The position numbers and the translations under genes are program-made. Below the pieces are notes generated by a model. The model ran no database searches. It saw nothing but the letters and a program-made list of their open reading frames with translations, and was not told where the DNA came from. A stretch of 64,000 nt of DNA, taken from NCBI RefSeq assembly GCF_000718025.1, contig NZ_JODS01000004.1, positions 283,899 to 347,898 of the forward strand, given 5' to 3'. The DNA comes from Kitasatospora purpeofusca (GTDB lineage: Bacteria; Actinomycetota; Actinomycetes; Streptomycetales; Streptomycetaceae). Of this stretch, positions 16,390 to 26,400 are shown piece after piece. Within the stretch, counting starts at the first letter, position 1; each line of letters begins with the position of its first letter.

Positions 16390-19266
16390 TCAGCCGGAGC
16401 GGCGCAGCAGCGAGATCCGCGAGCGGGTGAGCAGCGCGGCCAGCGCCACCGCGAGCAGCGGCAGCACGACCACCGTCACCCCGATGTTGAGCCAGGGGAA
16501 CACCACGATGCCCTTCGCCGCTTCCTCCTGGAGGCTCATCCCGGGGTAGACCGACGCGGCGGCCTCGACCTTGCGCAGGGCGACGGCGGGCACGATGCCC
16601 GCGACGGCTCCGAGCAGGGCGCCCATGGCGGCGATGACCCCGCACTGGAACCCGGAGAGGGTGCGCCGGATCCGGGGCGCGGCGCCGACGGCGGCCAGGG
16701 TGGTGAGGTCGCGCTGGGAGTCGGCGGCGGCGAGGCCGGTGGCGATGCCGGCGGCGCCGAGGGCGACGAGACCGGCGAACGCGGTGAGCCCGAGGCTGAT
16801 CAGGTCGCCCGGGGAGCGGTAGCCGCGCTCGATGTCGAACTCGATGCCGTCGGACAGCTTGGCGAGGGCCGCGCGGGCCCGCTGCTCGGCGGCGTCGGCG
16901 GGCGCGGTGTCGGGCAGCCAGACGGAGCCCGCGTCACTGCTGGTGAGGCCGAGCCGGCGCACGGTCTCGGCACTGACCACGGCGGTTCCGCCGACGTTGG
17001 CCTGGCCGCCGACGAGCACGGCGTCGAGGGTGACGGTGCGCGAGGCGGGCTCGAAGTCCGCGTCCATCGGGCCGTCCGGGTAGGGCTCGGTGAGCTCGAG
17101 GGCGACCTTGCCGTCCTTGAGGTAGCGCTCGTCGAAGACGACGGCCTTGCCCTCGGCGATCGCCTGCCCGGCGGCCGGGTCGGTGACGTTGTAGAGGTTG
17201 CGCAGCAGGGCGGCGTCGCCGGACTGGACGGAGCCGAAGCTGTTGCCCCGGGTGATCGTGCGCTCCTTGCAGCGCTGGTCCTCACGGCCGAGCCGGGCGA
17301 TCTCCTCCTCGCTGAGGCTGCGGCGGCCCTTGCCCCAGATCGGGCACTGCCGCTCCTCGGGCAGGGCCACCGCGACGCGGCCGCAGCTCTGGCCGTTGGC
17401 CCGGCAGTCGCCCAGGTAGTTGACCCGCTGGACGTCGGCGCGGACGCCGAGGCCGGGGACGGAGTTCTGCACGGCGCCGCGCTGCTGGGCCAGCATCGAG
17501 CCGTCGGAGGCGGCGCCCCAGCCGCTGGACAGGATGACGGCGTTGGCGGGACCGGCGGCCACGTACTCGCGGCGGTGCTCCTCGTCGCTGCTGGCGACGT
17601 AGACGCCGACGGCGACACTGCCGGCCACGGCGGCCATGACGGCGGCGACGGCGGGGGCGGTGCGGCCGCGGTGGCGGACGGAGTCGCGCAGGGCGAGGCG
17701 GGGGCCGAGCGGCAGCCAGCGGCCGATCCGGCCGAAGAGGCCGACCAGGTAGGGGGTGAGGGCGACCATGCCGAGCTCGGCGATCGCGGAGCCGCCGAGG
17801 ACGGCGAGCGAGCGGCTGCCGAAGCCGCCGGTGGCGCCGAGCAGGGCGAGGGCGGAGCCGCCGCCGAGCATCAGCAGACCGAGCAGGGCGAGCTTGCGGC
17901 TCGGCGGCTTGAGGTTGTCGCGCCCGGTGAGGGCGGCGACGACGTCCTGCCGGGAGGCCTGGACGGCGGGCACGACGGCGGCGAGCAGACCGGTCACGAG
18001 GCCGATGAGCAGGATGCCCAGCAGGTCGAGCGGCTGCAGGTCGAAGTGGCCGAAGCGCTGGCCGGCGGACTCCTCGGCGCGGGTGCGGAGCAGGGCGACC
18101 AGGCCGATGCCGCCGGCCAGGCCGACGACGGCGCCGGTCAGGCCGAGCACGACACCGCCGCCGAGGACGACGGCCCGCACCTGGGCGCGGTCGCCGCCGC
18201 CGGCGGCGAGCAGGCCGAGCTGGCGGCGGGAGCGGCGGGCACCGACCGCGAAAGCGGGGCCGGCCAGCAGGACGATCTCCAGCAGGGCCATGCCGACCAC
18301 GGTGCCGAGGACGACGACGGCGGTGCGGTCGAAGAAGGGGGTGCGGCCGCTGCTGCCGCCCTGGCTGTCCTGGTAGGCGTAGAACGGCACCTCGGAGCGG
18401 GCCGGCGGGTCGAGCAGCACGGCGCGCGAGGAGGCGACGAAGCCGTACTTGTTGAGCTCCACCACCTTGGGCCAGTCGACGCCGGCCCCGGCGGGGAGCT
18501 TGACCAGCCAGCGGCTGACACCCTCGCTCACCGAGCTCGCGCCGGCGCGGGGACCGTTGCTCGGCAGCTTGTCGAGCACGGCGCCCGGGCGGGCGTACAG
18601 GACGGCGGTGCGCAGGTCGCCGGGGTACTCGGCGACACCGGTGATGGTGAAGGGGGTGGATTCCAGACCGCGGGGCGCGGTGCGGTCGCCGATCCGCAGC
18701 CCGGAGGTGTTCAGGAACTCCTGGCTGGCGGCCACCTCGTGGTCGGCGCTGGGAGCACGGCCCTTGACGATGTCGTAGCGGCCGCGCCAGACCGGGTCGG
18801 CGAGGTCCGCCTCGGTGATCCGGACGTTGGTGAGGCCCTCGGCGGTGGTGGTGGCGGTGTAGGGGCCCTCGCGGAACGGCACCAGGGTGGCGCCGGGCAG
18901 GAGCCGGCGGGCGAGCTCGGCGGGGTCGGTGTCGAGGCTGAGCCGCTGCTCGGGGGTGTAGGCGGGCTGCCCGTTCTCCTTCTTGGTCTCCGAGGCGTCG
19001 GTGACGTGGAAGTCCTCCTCCGGGTTCGGGGCCTGGAGCACGACGGCGCCGCGGTCGAGGATCCGCAGCTCGGCCGCGGACTGGCCCATGGCGCGGACGA
19101 CCTTCTCGGCCGGGTCGAGGTCGGCGCTGCGGAAGACCACGTCGGCGCCGGCGACGCCGAGCACGGGCAGCGCGACCATGGCGACGACGAGGGCGCTGCG
19201 GCCCTTGGCGCGCAGGGCGTCGCGGCGGGCGATGCGCAGGGCGACCCGCCAGGAACTGAGCTTCAC
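16390..19266 (-). CDS. FtsX/MacB-type ABC transporter permease
   Basis: This 958-residue membrane protein has the duplicated FtsX layout. An N-terminal helix is followed by a large extracytoplasmic domain, a helix cluster near residues 310-420, another helix/loop block near 450-550, a second extracytoplasmic domain with several Cys, and final helices near 820-950. Such permeases export lipids or peptides, or work mechanically rather than as importers. GTG 19266 overlaps the stop of the ATPase gene (GTGA), giving a tightly coupled ATPase-permease pair. The upstream PadR gene probably controls it. The substrate is unknown. Confidence 0.9.
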   Translation of the reverse strand: MKLSSWRVALRIARRDALRAKGRSALVVAMVALPVLGVAGADVVFRSADLDPAEKVVRAMGQSAAELRILDRGAVVLQAPNPEEDFHVTDASETKKENGQPAYTPEQRLSLDTDPAELARRLLPGATLVPFREGPYTATTTAEGLTNVRITEADLADPVWRGRYDIVKGRAPSADHEVAASQEFLNTSGLRIGDRTAPRGLESTPFTITGVAEYPGDLRTAVLYARPGAVLDKLPSNGPRAGASSVSEGVSRWLVKLPAGAGVDWPKVVELNKYGFVASSRAVLLDPPARSEVPFYAYQDSQGGSSGRTPFFDRTAVVVLGTVVGMALLEIVLLAGPAFAVGARRSRRQLGLLAAGGGDRAQVRAVVLGGGVVLGLTGAVVGLAGGIGLVALLRTRAEESAGQRFGHFDLQPLDLLGILLIGLVTGLLAAVVPAVQASRQDVVAALTGRDNLKPPSRKLALLGLLMLGGGSALALLGATGGFGSRSLAVLGGSAIAELGMVALTPYLVGLFGRIGRWLPLGPRLALRDSVRHRGRTAPAVAAVMAAVAGSVAVGVYVASSDEEHRREYVAAGPANAVILSSGWGAASDGSMLAQQRGAVQNSVPGLGVRADVQRVNYLGDCRANGQSCGRVAVALPEERQCPIWGKGRRSLSEEEIARLGREDQRCKERTITRGNSFGSVQSGDAALLRNLYNVTDPAAGQAIAEGKAVVFDERYLKDGKVALELTEPYPDGPMDADFEPASRTVTLDAVLVGGQANVGGTAVVSAETVRRLGLTSSDAGSVWLPDTAPADAAEQRARAALAKLSDGIEFDIERGYRSPGDLISLGLTAFAGLVALGAAGIATGLAAADSQRDLTTLAAVGAAPRIRRTLSGFQCGVIAAMGALLGAVAGIVPAVALRKVEAAASVYPGMSLQEEAAKGIVVFPWLNIGVTVVVLPLLAVALAALLTRSRISLLRRSG

Positions 19267-20033
19267 TCCGCCACCGGGCCCTTCGCGTTGGTGGCGGCGG
19301 CGAGGAGGAGGCTGCCGGCGTCCTGGCTGGCGCTCTCGTCGACCATCCGGCCGTCGCGCAGGAAGACGACCCGGTCGGCCCAGGCGGCGTGCCGGGGTTC
19401 GTGGGTGACCATCATGGCGGCGGCGCCGGCGTCGCAGCGGGCGCGCAGGACGGCGAGCACGGACTCGCCGGTGGTGGAGTCGAGGGCGCCGGTGGGCTCG
19501 TCGGCGAGGACGAGGCGGCGGTCGCCGATCAGGGCGCGGGCGATGGCGACGCGCTGCTGCTGGCCGCCGGACATGTCGTCGGGGAAGCGGTCGGCGAGCT
19601 CGGGGATGCCGAGCTCCTCCAGGGCGACGAGGGCCTCGCGGCGGGCGGCGCGGGCGGACAGGCCGTCGAGCTCGCGCGGCAGGGAGATGTTCTCGGCGGC
19701 GGTGAGGGCCGGTATCAGGTTGTAGTCCTGGAAGACGTAGCCGACGGAGCGGCGGCGGACCTCGGCGAGCCGCTTGCGGTCGAGGCCGCCGAGGGCGACG
19801 CCCTCGACCAGCACCTGGCCGGTGCTGGGGGTGTCGAGGCCGCCGGCGAGGGTCAGCAGGGTGGACTTGCCGGAGCCGGACGGGCCCATGACGGCGACGA
19901 ACTCGCCGGGGCGGACCTTGAGGTCGACGCCGCGCAGCGCCTGGACCTCGCCGGCGCCCTGGCCGTGGACGCGGGTGACGTTGTCCAGGTGCAGGACGGC
20001 GTCGCCGCTCCTGGTCGGATCGGTGTGGGACAC
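19263..20033 (-). CDS. ABC transporter ATP-binding protein (MacB/LolD type)
   Basis: This 256-residue ATPase has Walker A GPSGSGKST, Q-loop VFQDYNLIP, signature MSGGQQQR, Walker B LVLADEPTGALDS and switch His in VTHEPRHA. The GALDS form and pairing with an FtsX permease place it in the MacB/LolD group. GTG 20033 is preferred because GGGGGAA lies just upstream; a longer frame from 20099 adds an Arg/His-rich stretch without a site. It lies 102 bases downstream of padR on the same strand, suggesting a padR-ATPase-permease operon. Confidence 0.93.
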   Translation of the reverse strand: MSHTDPTRSGDAVLHLDNVTRVHGQGAGEVQALRGVDLKVRPGEFVAVMGPSGSGKSTLLTLAGGLDTPSTGQVLVEGVALGGLDRKRLAEVRRRSVGYVFQDYNLIPALTAAENISLPRELDGLSARAARREALVALEELGIPELADRFPDDMSGGQQQRVAIARALIGDRRLVLADEPTGALDSTTGESVLAVLRARCDAGAAAMMVTHEPRHAAWADRVVFLRDGRMVDESASQDAGSLLLAAATNAKGPVAE

Positions 20034-20135
20034 GGTTCCCCCTGCTGTGGTGGGGCCCGTCGCGCGGTGGCGGCGGTCGGGCCGGTGGTTCGGGTTCAAG
20101 CCGGTTCGGTGCGGGCCCAGTGGTACGGGCAGGTG

Positions 20136-20783
20136 TCAGGCCTTGCTGCGGCGGCGGCCGAAACGGGCGGGCGCGGCCGCCGCGCCGTCACCCGCCCCGG
20201 CGGCGCGCTTCTCGGCCGCGCGGGCCTGCTCCGCCTCCGCGTGCTGGGCGAGCCGGGTCTCGCAGTGGTCGAGCCAGCGGACCTCGGCCTCGGTCTGGAA
20301 GATCAGCTGTTCGAGGACGAGCAGCCAGGCCAGGTCGGCCCCGGGCTGCTCGGGCCCGCCGGGCCGGCTCTCGCCGGCCAGGGCGCGGGCCTTGAGCCGG
20401 GTGTAGTCCTGGAGCGCCTTGATGCTGTGCCGGCGCTGGCCCTGGACGACCGCGGGCACGTCGACGCCGGGGACGGTGACGGCCATGGCGAGCTTGATGG
20501 CGAGTTCGTCCCGGGGCGGGTTGGTGCGCGGCACCGGGGTGTCGAACCAGGTCCGCAGTTCGGCGCGGCCGGCTTCGGTGGCCTCGTAGAACTGGTGGCC
20601 CTCCTCGTCCTCCCCGGCGGGGACGACCAGGCCGTCGCGTTCCAGTCGGGCCAGGGTGGTGTAGACCTGGCCGACGTTCAGCGGCCAGGTGGCGCCGGTG
20701 CGCGCCTCGAACTCGGTTCTCAGCTGGTAGCCGTAGCGCGGCCCCTGGTCGAGCAGGGCGAGCAGGCCGTGGCGGATGGACAT
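20136..20783 (-). CDS. PadR-family transcriptional regulator
   Basis: This 215-residue protein has an N-terminal PadR winged helix (RHGLLALLDQGPRYGYQLRT, NVGQVYTTLARLERDGLV) and a helical C-terminal dimerisation domain. The tail is basic and Ala-rich. PadR proteins commonly repress adjacent drug or stress exporters and are released by small molecules. Here it heads an operon with the MacB-like ABC exporter. A TATAC-rich imperfect palindrome lies immediately upstream of its ATG, a likely autoregulatory operator. Confidence 0.92.
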   Translation of the reverse strand: MSIRHGLLALLDQGPRYGYQLRTEFEARTGATWPLNVGQVYTTLARLERDGLVVPAGEDEEGHQFYEATEAGRAELRTWFDTPVPRTNPPRDELAIKLAMAVTVPGVDVPAVVQGQRRHSIKALQDYTRLKARALAGESRPGGPEQPGADLAWLLVLEQLIFQTEAEVRWLDHCETRLAQHAEAEQARAAEKRAAGAGDGAAAAPARFGRRRSKA

Positions 20784-20810
20784 ACCGAGTATGTATACCC
20801 GGTATGCTCG
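20781..20810 (-). promoter_or_regulatory. candidate PadR operator/promoter
   Basis: CATACCGAGTATGTATACCC followed by GGTATGCTCG is an AT-rich island touching the padR start. It contains the imperfect inverted repeat CGAGTAT/ATGCTCG and nested GTATAC and ATACC elements, typical of PadR operators. The padR message may be leaderless or nearly so. Confidence 0.5.
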
Positions 20811-20863
20811 ACGGGTCAAGCCGGGACCCCGAGGGGCGCCCGGCGACAAAGCCCTGCGCGGAA

Positions 20864-20913
20864 GCCCTGCCAGGAGCCCTGCCAGGAGCCCCCGACGGAA
20901 GCCCTGCCAGGAG
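20864..20913. repeat. three copies of GCCCTGCCAGGAG
   Basis: The 13-mer occurs at 20864, 20876 (sharing one base with the first) and 20901 in the 198-bp divergent region between padR and the EEP gene, within a larger GAAGCCCTGCC-rich repeat. No function is evident. Confidence 0.65.
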
Positions 20914-20981
20914 CCCCCGCGAAGGACCCCGGACGGGAGCCGACGCGGGCGGGCCGACGGCGACCGGTAACGTCGTACCGC

Positions 20982-21953
20982 GTGAGCCAGTTGCGCATCG
21001 CCACCTTCAACCTGCTGCACGGCCGACCGCTGGCCCCCGACGGCGCCCCGCGCCCCTTCCCGCCCGACCCCGGGGCACCGCTCGCGGAGGCGGTGGCCGC
21101 ACTGGACGCCGACGTGCTGGCGCTCCAGGAGGTGGACCGGCACCAGGCCCGCTCCGGCGGCACCGACCAGGCCGCCGTCGCCGCCGCCGCGATGGGCGCC
21201 GCCGACTGGCGCTTCGCCGCGGCCCTGCACGGCCGCCCCGCGCCGGTGGCCGGCTGGCTGCCGGAGCCCTCGGCGCCCGCCGGGATCCAGGTGTACGGGC
21301 CGGCCGACCTCGGCGCGCAGGCACCGCCCGCCTACGGCACCGCGCTGCTGACCCGGCTGCCGGTGCTGCACTGGCGGGCCCGCCGGTTCGCTCCGGCGCC
21401 GTTCGGACTCCCGCTGCGGGTGGCCGGACGGCGCGGGCTGACGCCCGTTCCGGACGAGCCGCGCGCCGCGCTGGCGGCGGTGCTGGAGGGCGAGCGGGGG
21501 CCGTTCACCGTGGTCGCGGCGCACCTGTCGTTCGTCCCCGGCTGGAACATGGCGCAGCTGGCGGCGATCCGCCGGTGGATCGCCGACCTGCCGCAGCCGT
21601 ACCTGGTGCTGGGGGACTTCAACCTGGTGGGCGCGGTGCCGCGCACGGTGCTGGGCGGGGCGAGCGCGCTGGAGCGGTCGGTGCCCCGGGCGCGGGTGCG
21701 GGAGCTGCGGGCGGCCCGGCGGGCCCGGCCGGCGCTGGTGGAGCCGCGCCGGCGGCGGGTGCGGGAGCCCCGGCCGCGGCTCTCGGGCTGGTACGACCTG
21801 GCGCGCACCCCCACCTACCCCTCGCACCGGCCGGCGGTGCAGTTCGACCACGTGCTGGCGGTGGGGGTGCCGCGGACGGCGGTGGGCCCGGCGACGGCGC
21901 CCCGCACGGCGGTGTCGGACCACCGCCCGCTGGTGGTCCGGGTCTCGTTGTAG
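20982..21953 (+). CDS. endonuclease/exonuclease/phosphatase (EEP) family hydrolase
   Basis: This 323-residue protein has the EEP metal-phosphoesterase motifs: RIATFNLLHG at the N-terminus, LQEVD at about 45, AAHLSFVPG and LVLGDFNLV in the middle, and the catalytic SDHRPLVV at the C-terminus. Relatives are DNases, sphingomyelinases or inositol phosphatases. With no signal peptide, a cytoplasmic phosphodiesterase is most likely. The GTG 20982 start lies directly before conserved sequence. It is divergent from padR and ends at a strong hairpin shared with the convergent SpoIIE-type gene. Confidence 0.9.
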   Translation: MSQLRIATFNLLHGRPLAPDGAPRPFPPDPGAPLAEAVAALDADVLALQEVDRHQARSGGTDQAAVAAAAMGAADWRFAAALHGRPAPVAGWLPEPSAPAGIQVYGPADLGAQAPPAYGTALLTRLPVLHWRARRFAPAPFGLPLRVAGRRGLTPVPDEPRAALAAVLEGERGPFTVVAAHLSFVPGWNMAQLAAIRRWIADLPQPYLVLGDFNLVGAVPRTVLGGASALERSVPRARVRELRAARRARPALVEPRRRRVREPRPRLSGWYDLARTPTYPSHRPAVQFDHVLAVGVPRTAVGPATAPRTAVSDHRPLVVRVSL

Positions 21954-21956
21954 GCC

Positions 21957-22005
21957 CTCTCCTTCGGATCACGCCAGGCTGTCGCCGCCGGGATCCGAAG
22001 GAGAG
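21957..22005. terminator. bidirectional terminator between EEP and SpoIIE-type genes
   Basis: CTCTCCTTCGGATC and GATCCGAAGGAGAG form an exact 14-bp stem with a 21-base loop between the two convergent genes. Confidence 0.75.
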
Positions 22006-22018
22006 GCCCTGGCCAGCC

Positions 22019-23299
22019 TCACTGCCGGGAGAGATGGGCGTTCTGCTGCGGGACGTGCGGGACGGACGGCGCGCGCGGGGCCGGCGGGGCGGGCTGCCCG
22101 CCGGAGTCGGCCGGGGCCGGGGCGGCCGCGGCGGCGATGGCGACGGCGGGCCGGTCGGTGACCGGCGGCGGGTCGTACTGGAGGAGCAGCATGGCCGCGT
22201 CGTCGCCGAGCTGGCGTCCGACGTGGCGCACGACGTCCTCGTGCAGGCGGTGCAGCACCTCGACGGGTCCGCCGTCGGCGTGCCGGGGGAAGCGTTCGGC
22301 GAGCGGGTAGAAGACGCCGGCCCGGTCGCGGGCCTCGATGACGCCGTCGGTGAAGAGCAGGACCCGGTCGCCGGGGCGGAGCGGGACCCGGTGCACCGGG
22401 GGCCGGACATCGGCGGGGTCGAGCACGCCGAGCGGGGGCACCGTCTCGGCGAGTTCGAGCGGACGGACGGCCTCGCCGCCGCGCAGCAGCAGCGGGGCGG
22501 GGTGGCCGCAGTTGACGATCTCGGCGGTGCCGTCGGGGCCGACGCCGATCAGGACGAGGGTGACGAACTCCTCCTCGACGCCGGGGTGGTCGTTCTCGTG
22601 CAGGGCGCGGTCGAGGCTGTCGGCGAGCCAGCCGGCGACCTTGTCGAGGGCGGCCTCCTGGTGGGCGGCCTCACGGAAGGCGCCGAGCACGGCGGCGGCG
22701 GTCTCGACGGCGCCGAGGCCCTTGCCGCGCACGTCGCCGACGACGGCGCGCACGCCGTGCCGGGTGTTGACGACTTCGTAGAGGTCGCCGCCGATGCGGG
22801 CGTGGGCGGCGGCGGCCGCGTAGTGGACGGCGGCGCGGACGGTGCCGACCCGGTCGGGGACCGGGCGCAGCAGGACGCGCCGGGCGATGGAGGCGACCAG
22901 CTGGGCGTCGGCGAGGAGGCGCTCCTGGCGCAGCCTCAGGGTGGCGCTGACCCAGCTGATCACGGCGACGAGGACGATGGCGAAGACGGTGGCGCTGTGC
23001 ACGGACTCGGCGAGCACGTCGTTGCGCACGGCCATGACGAAGGCGGCGACCTCGGTGCAGGCGCCGATGGCGAGGGGGTACCAGGTGCGTCGGCTGACCA
23101 CGGCGGCCAGCGCGGGGACGGCGGTGAGCGCCGGTTCGACGGTCACCGCGGCGTCGGTGAAGTAGTCGAGGACGACGACCAGCGCCATACCGATGAACGG
23201 CAGCGACAGCGCCGTCCTCGGCCAGGTGCCGGTCGCGCCGGGTGCGGTTCCCGGGGTCGGCCCGGCGAACCGTTCTCTGATCCATCCGGTCGCGCTCAA
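22019..23299 (-). CDS. membrane-anchored SpoIIE/PP2C-type serine phosphatase
   Basis: In this 426-residue protein, the first ~150 residues hold about four hydrophobic helices (LPFIGMALVVVLDYF, then WYPLAIGACTEVAAFVMAV and others). A cytoplasmic SpoIIE/RsbU phosphatase domain follows with GGDLYEV, VGDVRGKG, VLLFTDGVIEAR and GDDAAMLLL, the metal-binding Asp set. The tail is Pro/Ala-rich. Family members dephosphorylate anti-sigma-factor antagonists and so release stress sigma factors. TTG 23299 is chosen because GGAG lies eight bases upstream and the hydrophobic region follows shortly. The partner switch proteins are not in this window. Confidence 0.9.
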   Translation of the reverse strand: MSATGWIRERFAGPTPGTAPGATGTWPRTALSLPFIGMALVVVLDYFTDAAVTVEPALTAVPALAAVVSRRTWYPLAIGACTEVAAFVMAVRNDVLAESVHSATVFAIVLVAVISWVSATLRLRQERLLADAQLVASIARRVLLRPVPDRVGTVRAAVHYAAAAAHARIGGDLYEVVNTRHGVRAVVGDVRGKGLGAVETAAAVLGAFREAAHQEAALDKVAGWLADSLDRALHENDHPGVEEEFVTLVLIGVGPDGTAEIVNCGHPAPLLLRGGEAVRPLELAETVPPLGVLDPADVRPPVHRVPLRPGDRVLLFTDGVIEARDRAGVFYPLAERFPRHADGGPVEVLHRLHEDVVRHVGRQLGDDAAMLLLQYDPPPVTDRPAVAIAAAAAPAPADSGGQPAPPAPRAPSVPHVPQQNAHLSRQ

Positions 23300-23489
23300 C
23301 TTCGGTTCTCCAGCAGAAGACGCGGATGCCCGGGGGCACCTGCGGTGATGACTGAGGGTTAGGGAATACGGGCCTCGCTGGCGGCCGGAGCACGGGGGTT
23401 GACCGGTTACCGACCCCACAATAGGCGCGAAACGTGCACTACGCACAGGTTTCGCCCGATGCCGTGATGACTTGAATGCTCTCTGTGAC

Positions 23490-26400
23490 TCATTCTTCAC
23501 TGTTCCCGATCAGGAGCCGTTCCAACTCTTTTCGGTCGGGAAGTCCTGCGGGTTGTTCGATCCGACCGCTCCGGACGTACAGGAACGAGGCCGTGACCTG
23601 CTCCAGTGGAACGCCGGCCTGTTCGGCCCACGCCAGTCGGTACACGGCGAGTTGGAGCGGGTCGGCGGTCTCCTCGCGGTGCGTCTTCCAGTCCACCACC
23701 TCGTAGCGTGACGCGCCGCCGATTTCTGACCCGTCGTCACCGTCACGGTAGACCGCGTCGATCCGGCCGCGCACCACCCGGCCCGCCAGCACCAGTTGGA
23801 ACGGCGCCTCGACCCGCAGCGGCGCCCGGTCGGCGTACGGGGTGCGCAGGAACGCCTCCTTCAGCCGCTCCAGGTCCTGCTCGTCCTCGATGCCGTCGTC
23901 GTCGGCGCCGGGCAGCGCGCCCGGGCCGATCAGCATCAGCGGTTCGATCCGCGACTGCACCCAGGCGTGGAAGCGGGTGCCGCGCCGGGCGGCGGGCTGC
24001 GGCGGGCGGGGCATCGGCCGGGCGAGGTCGTGCGCGAAGCCGTCCGGGTCGGCGGCCAGCCGCAGCAGCTGGGTGGCGGAGAGCGAGGCCGGCAGCGGCA
24101 CCTCCCGCACCCGGCCGCGGGAGCGCTCCAACTCGCCTATCAGCGCGGTGAGGTCGCGGTCCCAGGACTCGACCAGCCGGCGGTCCTCGGGCGCCATCGG
24201 CCCGGGGTCGGGGGCGGGCCGCCCGGCCAGGCGCTGGTGCACGACCTCGGCGACCCGGCGGCGGGCGTGCTGGGCGGCCGGGTCCAGCGGCAGCGGCCAG
24301 GGGCGTTCGACGGGCGCGGCGAGCGCCGGGTTCTCGGCGCCCTCCGCGGGCGGCTCGGCCCAGCGGTCGATCTCGCCGTTGCCGGGGAGTCCGGCGTGCT
24401 CGCGCAGCTGCTCCAGGAAGGCGGAGGGGCCGCGCGGGGTCTTCTGGCTGGGCCCCCACCAGTGGCCGGAGGCGAGCAGCAGGGCCCGGGGGCGGGTGAA
24501 GGCGACATAGCCGAGGCGCAGTTCCTCGGTGGCGGAGTGCTCGGCCAGCGCCGCCCTGAACTCCTTCATGGCCTTGGCGTTCCAGCCGCCCCGCACATCG
24601 GGCAGGGTGGCGGCGTCGCCGCGCAGGGCGTGCGGCAGCACCCGCTTGGCGCTGGTCCAGCGCTCGCGCGGGGACGAGGACGGGAAGGCGCCCTTGACCA
24701 GGCCGGGCACCGCGACGACGTCCCACTCCAGGCCCTTGGACTTGTGCGCGGTGAGGACCTTGACGGTGTCCTCGCCGCCGGGCAGGCCGGCGTCCAGGCC
24801 CCGGTCGTGCTCCTGGGCGGCGCGCAGGAAGCCGAGGAAGGCGGCCAGGCCCGGGTCGCCGTCGAGGTCGGAGAAGGAGGCGGCGACGTCGAGGAAGGCG
24901 TGCAGGGTCTCCCGGCGGCGGGCGGCGAGCGCGTGCGGGGAGGCGGCGAGTTCCACCTCCAGGCCCGTGACGGCGAGCACCCGGTGCAGCACGTCCATCA
25001 GCGGTTCGGCGAGCGAGCGGCGCAGCTCCCGCAGCTCGCGGGCGAGCCGGGCGAAGCGGATCCGGGCCTCGGCGGAGAACGCCGGGGCGTCCGGGTCCTC
25101 GGGCTCCTCGCCGTCGAGGAAGCTCTCCAGGGCGTCGGCGAGCGAGACCACCTCGGTGGGGTCGGTCTCGGCGACGGCGGCGGCGAGCGGCTCCACCCCC
25201 TCGGGACGGGCGGTGCGGACGAGTTCGGCGGCGCGCCGGCCGAGCAGCGCGAGGTCGCGCGGGCCGATCCGCCAGCGCGGGCCGATCAGCAGCCGGACCA
25301 GCGCGGCGTTGGCGGTCGGGTCCTGGAGCACCTCGCACACCGCGACCAGGTCGGCCACCTCGGGCAGGTGGAGCAGCCCGCCGAGGCCGACCACCTCGAC
25401 CGGCACCTCGCGGGCGACCAGCGCGGCGTGCACGTCGGGGAAGGCCGCGCCGCCCCGGCACAGCACGGCGATCCGGCCGGGGGCGGTGCCTGTGCGCACC
25501 AGGTGGGCGATCTCGTCGGCGAGCCAGTCGATCTCCTCGGCGTGGGTGGGCAGCAGCGCGGCCCGCACCCGGCCGTCGAGTTCGGCCCCGGGGGCGGGGC
25601 GCAGCGCCTCGACGCCCTCGTGCATGGCGCGCAGCGGCGCGGCCAGCCCGTTGGCGAGGGCGAGCAGCCGGCCGCCGCTGCGGCGGTTCTCGCTGAGCGC
25701 GTACCGGTCGGCGGGGGTGCCGTCGGCGGCGGGGAAGTGGCGCGGGAAGTCGTCGAGGTTGGCGACGGAGGCGCCGCGCCAGCCGTAGATGGCCTGGCAG
25801 GGGTCGCCGACCGCGGTGACGGGGTGGCCTGGGGCGGTGCCGTCCGGGCCGGCGCCGAACAGGCCGGCCAGCATCAGCCGCTGGGCGACGGAGGTGTCCT
25901 GGTACTCGTCGAGCAGCACCACCCGGTACTGGTCCCGCAGCAGGGCGCCGACCTCCGGGCGCTGCTGGGCGAGCCGGGCGGCGGCGGCGATCTGGTCGCC
26001 GAAGTCCATCAGCCCGGCGGCGCTCTTGCGGCGCCGGTAGTCCTCGACCAGGCGCAGCAGTTCCAGCCGGGCCCGGGCGGTGGCGGGCACCGCCCGCAGG
26101 TCCTCGTTGCCGAGCCGGACGCCGACCAGGGCGTCGAGCAGGTCCTCGTCGTGGGCGCGCAGCCGCTCCGGCGTGACGAGGTGCTCGGCGAGTTCGCCGT
26201 CCAGCGCGGTGAGGTCGGCGACCAGGCCGGTGAAGGTGCCGGTGAGGGCGGGGAACGGGCCCCGGGCGGTGCGCAGCACCTTGGCGGCGAGCTGGAAGCG
26301 GGTGGCGTCGGCGAGCAGCCGGACGTCGGGCTCGATGCCGATGCGCAGGCCGTGCTCCTTGAGGAGGCGGCCGGCGAAGGCGTGGTAGGTGGAGATCTCG

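Noticed and set aside
16045..19725. A 1226-codon plus-strand frame opposite the FtsX permease
   Set aside because: Gly/Ala/Asp/Gly low-complexity translation antisense to a clear membrane protein with all its domains; no ribosome-binding site.
22671..23393. Arg-rich ORFs overlapping the SpoIIE-type gene and its upstream region
   Set aside because: Frame shadows of a GC-rich gene with no motif and no start signal.
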